NCBI RefSeq assembly: GCF_000374445.1
Contig: NZ_KB894412.1
Location: 62,001 to 126,000 of the forward strand
DNA length: 64,000 nucleotides
Origin: Actinokineospora enzanensis DSM 44649
GTDB lineage: Bacteria > Actinomycetota > Actinomycetes > Mycobacteriales > Pseudonocardiaceae
Direction: 5' to 3'
The position numbers and the translations under genes are program-made. The notes under the pieces were generated by a model. It was not told the origin of the DNA. It did no database searches and saw only the letters and a program-made list of their open reading frames with translations. Below are positions 61,415-64,000 of this stretch, piece after piece (the first letter of the stretch is position 1; each line of letters starts with the position of its first letter).

Positions 61415-62691
61415 AGTCGGCCTTCCTCTCCTTGTCGCAAACCGGGATAACGCCGAAGCGTCGGATTCACAGTCACCGCGAGGGTCACCACTGCCATACC
61501 CCCCGCAGCAACCAACACCGCAGTCGTAGGTGACACCGCCTCGACCAAAAGTCCGCCCAACGCAGGCCCAAGAGCGGCAGCACCCCCCACGACGACACTC
61601 ATCACCCCACTGAGCCGTCCGCGAAGCTCGTCCGGGGTAAGCAGGAGCTGGTGCGTCGTGATCGTCGTATTGGCAGTGGGCGCCAGCAATGCCATGCCAG
61701 TGAACAACAACCCCAGCACCAACCCACGATCGATAAACACAGCCAACGGCGCCAGCCCGGTCAACACCCAGAACACACCCGCGATGGAGACATATGGGCT
61801 GAGCAGCCGGTGCAGATAGGGCGCGAGCAGAGACCCTACGATCCCGCCCACCCCCAACATCGCCGCCATGACACCGATCTCGGCGGAGGACACCCCGCGG
61901 CGATCGGCCAGGACGATGACCACGAGGTAGTACGCACTGAAGAACAGGTTCAGCGTCAACGCACACCAAGCGGTCACCCGGACCTCTCGATGCCGCCACA
62001 CCCACCGCATCCCCTCGGCGATCTCCCGCCCGAGGTTCCCCAACGGCTCCGGCTTCGTCTCCCGGCGTGGAACTCGCAGGAATGACAGCGCGATGAACGA
62101 CACCAGGTGCGTGACGAGATCCATCAGGAACGGAACCCACCGCCCGACCGCGAACAGCAAGCCGCCCAGAGCATTCCCAGCCATCTGCCCCACCGACGAC
62201 CGCGCCGCGTTCATCGCGATCGCCGTGGGCAGCTGCTCCTCCGGCACCAACGCGGGCAATGCCGCGTCCTCCGCCGGTTCGAACAGTGCCCGACAGACAC
62301 CCAGGACTGCTGCCACCGCCACCATGTGCGGGACCGTCGCGACCCCGGCGATGATCGCCGCCACCAACGTCCCGAGCGCGACCACCTGTGCCAGCTCGCA
62401 GGCGACCATGATCCGCTTGCGGTTCCACCGGTCCACCAGCGCACCCGCGGGCAACCCCACCACCAGCTGGGCCACCGCGTCCGCCGCCAACACGAGACCG
62501 GACGCGGCCGCAGAGCCGGTGAGCGCGAGCACGAGCAACGGGAACGCGATCATCGTCGCGCTGAACCCGATCTCCGCGCACGCCTGGCCGACCCACAGCA
62601 GCGTGTAGTTCCGGTTCCGCGCCAGCGGCGCCGCAGGCATCACCGTCTCCGGAGTCGCCGGAGCCACTACGTCACGAGCCGTGTCACTCAC
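61411..62691 (-). CDS. MFS exporter (enterobactin-exporter/EntS-like)
   Basis: A 426-residue permease with about twelve helices. NYTLLWVGQACAEIGFSATM opens it and GALVDRWNRKRIMV is the cytosolic A-loop motif, typical of the DHA3/EntS-type exporters found beside NRPS genes. It likely pumps the NRPS product out. GTG 62691 follows GGGGGTG on its strand. It lies 40 bases after the NRPS stop and overlaps mbtH. Confidence 0.87.
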   Translation of the reverse strand: MSDTARDVVAPATPETVMPAAPLARNRNYTLLWVGQACAEIGFSATMIAFPLLVLALTGSAAASGLVLAADAVAQLVVGLPAGALVDRWNRKRIMVACELAQVVALGTLVAAIIAGVATVPHMVAVAAVLGVCRALFEPAEDAALPALVPEEQLPTAIAMNAARSSVGQMAGNALGGLLFAVGRWVPFLMDLVTHLVSFIALSFLRVPRRETKPEPLGNLGREIAEGMRWVWRHREVRVTAWCALTLNLFFSAYYLVVIVLADRRGVSSAEIGVMAAMLGVGGIVGSLLAPYLHRLLSPYVSIAGVFWVLTGLAPLAVFIDRGLVLGLLFTGMALLAPTANTTITTHQLLLTPDELRGRLSGVMSVVVGGAAALGPALGGLLVEAVSPTTAVLVAAGGMAVVTLAVTVNPTLRRYPGLRQGEEGRL

Positions 62692-62731
62692 CGCGCACCC
62701 CCATGTTCGGACAGCCGATCGGCACCGGTGT

Positions 62732-64000
62732 TCATCGGCGGCCGCCGCAGTCGGCGGCGATGGACTGGAGGGCGGTGGCGAAGGAGTCGGCCAGGGTTTG
62801 GATGGTGGTGGCGTTGTGGCGGTCGGGGTGGTAGTAGAAGGCGAAGGCGAGTTTGCCGTCGGTCGCCTCCCCCACGATGTCCACCAGGTGGCCGGTGCGG
62901 TCGTCGGTGTGGTGGTCCTGGCCCACCGCGCCGAGGGTGGTGCCGAACAGGCCGGTGGACTCGTCGGTGGCGCGGGAGTCGAACTGGCCCAGGTAGTTGA
63001 ACGAGATCTCGGGGGCCGGGCCCGCCTCCGCCAGCGTGCCCAGGTAGCGAAGGGCGCTGTAGCCGAAGCCGTTGGCGGGTAGGGAACGCAACTGCTTGCG
63101 CACGTCGCGCACCACGGTTCGCCATTCGCCGTCGGGGACGGTGAGGGCTATCGGGAACATGGTGGTGAACCAGCCGATCGTGCGGGACAGGTCGACGTCG
63201 TCCAGGATGTCCTCTCGACCGTGGCCTTCCAGGTGTACGGCGACACTCGGTCGGCCGGTCCAGGTGGACAGGGAGCGGGCGAGGGCCGCGAGCAGCACGT
63301 CGTTGATCCGGGTCCGGTAGGCCGTGGGGGCGCCGCGCAGGAGGGCATCGGTGTCCGAGGTGGACAGCTCGATCGAGACGGCGGCCACGGGGGTGCCGGG
63401 GATGTCCGTGGCGGAGTCGACCGGGATGGTGCCGTCGGCCGGGGTGGACCAGTAGTCCAGTTCGTGGTCCAGGCCGCCGGTGGACACATGCTCGGCCAGG
63501 CGGCGGGACCAGTCCTGGAAGGACGTGGTCTTGGCGCCCAGGTCGACCGGTTCGCCCCGGGATGCCTGGTGGTAGGCGGTGTCCAGGTCGTCAAGCAGGA
63601 TGCGCCAGGAGACGCCGTCGATCACCAGGTGGTGGGCGACCAGCAGCAGGCGGGGGGTCGAGCCGTCGGTGAAGCGGAAGAGGACGGCGCGCAGGAGCGG
63701 GCCGGTGGACAGGTCGAAGCCCGCGTGGGTGGTGTCGGCGATCTGCTCGATCACCGCCTCATCCACAGTGGACAGGTCGCACACCTGGAGCACGGGCTCG
63801 TCGGTCACCGGCGCGTTCCACTGGCGCCAACCGTCGTCCTCGCGGGCGAACCGCAGCCGCAGGCCGTCGTGGTGGGCGAGGAGGGCGGCGAGGGCCGTGC
63901 GGAGCGCGGACTCGTCCGGGACCATCGTCAACTCGGCGTAGTGGGCCTGGTTGAAGTGGTGGTAGCCGACCCGGGAACCGTCCAGGAACCAGCGTTGGAT
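62732..64000 (-). CDS. NRPS, C-terminal epimerization domain (N-terminal part beyond the window)
   Basis: The frame is open to base 64000 and gives about 422 residues, all one epimerization domain at the C-terminus of the enzyme. The edge begins IQRWFLDGSRVGYHHFNQA, the E-domain start. HHLVIDGVSW carries the catalytic His, followed by EGHGRE, the RTIGWFTTMFPI segment and NYLGQFD, all E-type and not C-type. It flips the last residue to the D form. The enzyme has no thioesterase after it, so the peptide must pass to a condensation domain on another protein. Operon with MFS and MbtH. Confidence 0.92.
   Translation of the reverse strand: MQRWFLDGSRVGYHHFNQAHYAELTMVPDESALRTALAALLAHHDGLRLRFAREDDGWRQWNAPVTDEPVLQVCDLSTVDEAVIEQIADTTHAGFDLSTGPLLRAVLFRFTDGSTPRLLLVAHHLVIDGVSWRILLDDLDTAYHQASRGEPVDLGAKTTSFQDWSRRLAEHVSTGGLDHELDYWSTPADGTIPVDSATDIPGTPVAAVSIELSTSDTDALLRGAPTAYRTRINDVLLAALARSLSTWTGRPSVAVHLEGHGREDILDDVDLSRTIGWFTTMFPIALTVPDGEWRTVVRDVRKQLRSLPANGFGYSALRYLGTLAEAGPAPEISFNYLGQFDSRATDESTGLFGTTLGAVGQDHHTDDRTGHLVDIVGEATDGKLAFAFYYHPDRHNATTIQTLADSFATALQSIAADCGGRR

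Noticed and set aside
62732-64000. Condensation domain
   Set aside because: EGHGRE, the RTIGWFT segment and NYLGQFD are epimerization-domain motifs and the domain is C-terminal.

Overview
The window is very GC-rich and uses GTG and TTG starts, GTGA/ATGA stop-start overlaps and hairpin terminators, most without a clear U-run. Together with an NRPS gene, a CebR-type sugar operon and Streptomyces-type DnaA boxes, this points to a filamentous actinomycete. Pseudonocardiales (Actinokineospora/Saccharothrix-like) is my guess, but the genus is not proven by anything seen here. About 43 protein-coding genes are supported. I found no rRNA, tRNA or CRISPR array.

Layout, left part. At 1-7.5 kb are a secreted alpha/beta hydrolase (cut by the window edge), an aldehyde dehydrogenase, a two-gene module of a nucleosidase and a four-helix membrane protein that share a short terminal motif, an NrtR-like Nudix regulator and an NmrA-like reductase. 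At 7.7-12.1 kb is a single-chain xanthine dehydrogenase/aldehyde oxidase. At 12.1-20 kb are a repeat-rich spacer, a divergent MerR/imine-reductase-like pair, a ROK regulator and HAD phosphatase divergent from an MFS exporter, and a PAS-GAF-PAS-PP2C-kinase-STAS regulator. At 20-27 kb are a secreted M4 metalloprotease and a branched-chain-amino-acid-type ABC importer with a fused LivM-LivG. At 27-31 kb two MoaF paralogues flank a SnoaL-like protein, a small membrane protein and an SDR. At 31-37.6 kb are a VOC protein, a UvrA-like (DrrC type) ABC ATPase, a GMC oxidoreductase, a YchJ-like SEC-C protein and a secreted TAP-like peptidase.

Layout, right part. At 37.7-42.6 kb are a cluster of three DnaA boxes, an ATP-grasp peptide ligase divergent from a stand-alone adenylation domain with a threonine-type specificity code, and a hydrolase with a Cys nucleophile: a small candidate peptide pathway. 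At 42.5-54.6 kb a frameshifted WD40-like gene faces a tightly overlapping six-gene operon: vWA membrane protein, tubulin/FtsZ-like GTPase, membrane protein, membrane pseudokinase, P-loop GTPase with a zinc-binding head, and a membrane partner. At 54.6-59 kb is the cebEFG-bglC cellobiose operon under a CebR-like box, followed at once by a 5'-truncated IS630 transposase. At 60-64 kb are an APH-like kinase, MbtH, an MFS exporter and the C-terminal epimerization domain of an NRPS that continues past the right edge.

The two most unusual systems are the motif-linked nucleosidase/membrane pair (2.8-5.8 kb), which looks like amyloid-type or partner-motif signalling, and the vWA-tubulin-pseudokinase-GTPase operon (43.4-54.6 kb), which looks like a membrane-associated NTP-dependent remodelling or conflict machine. 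Both assignments rest on motifs read by eye and on gene order; no database search was possible.
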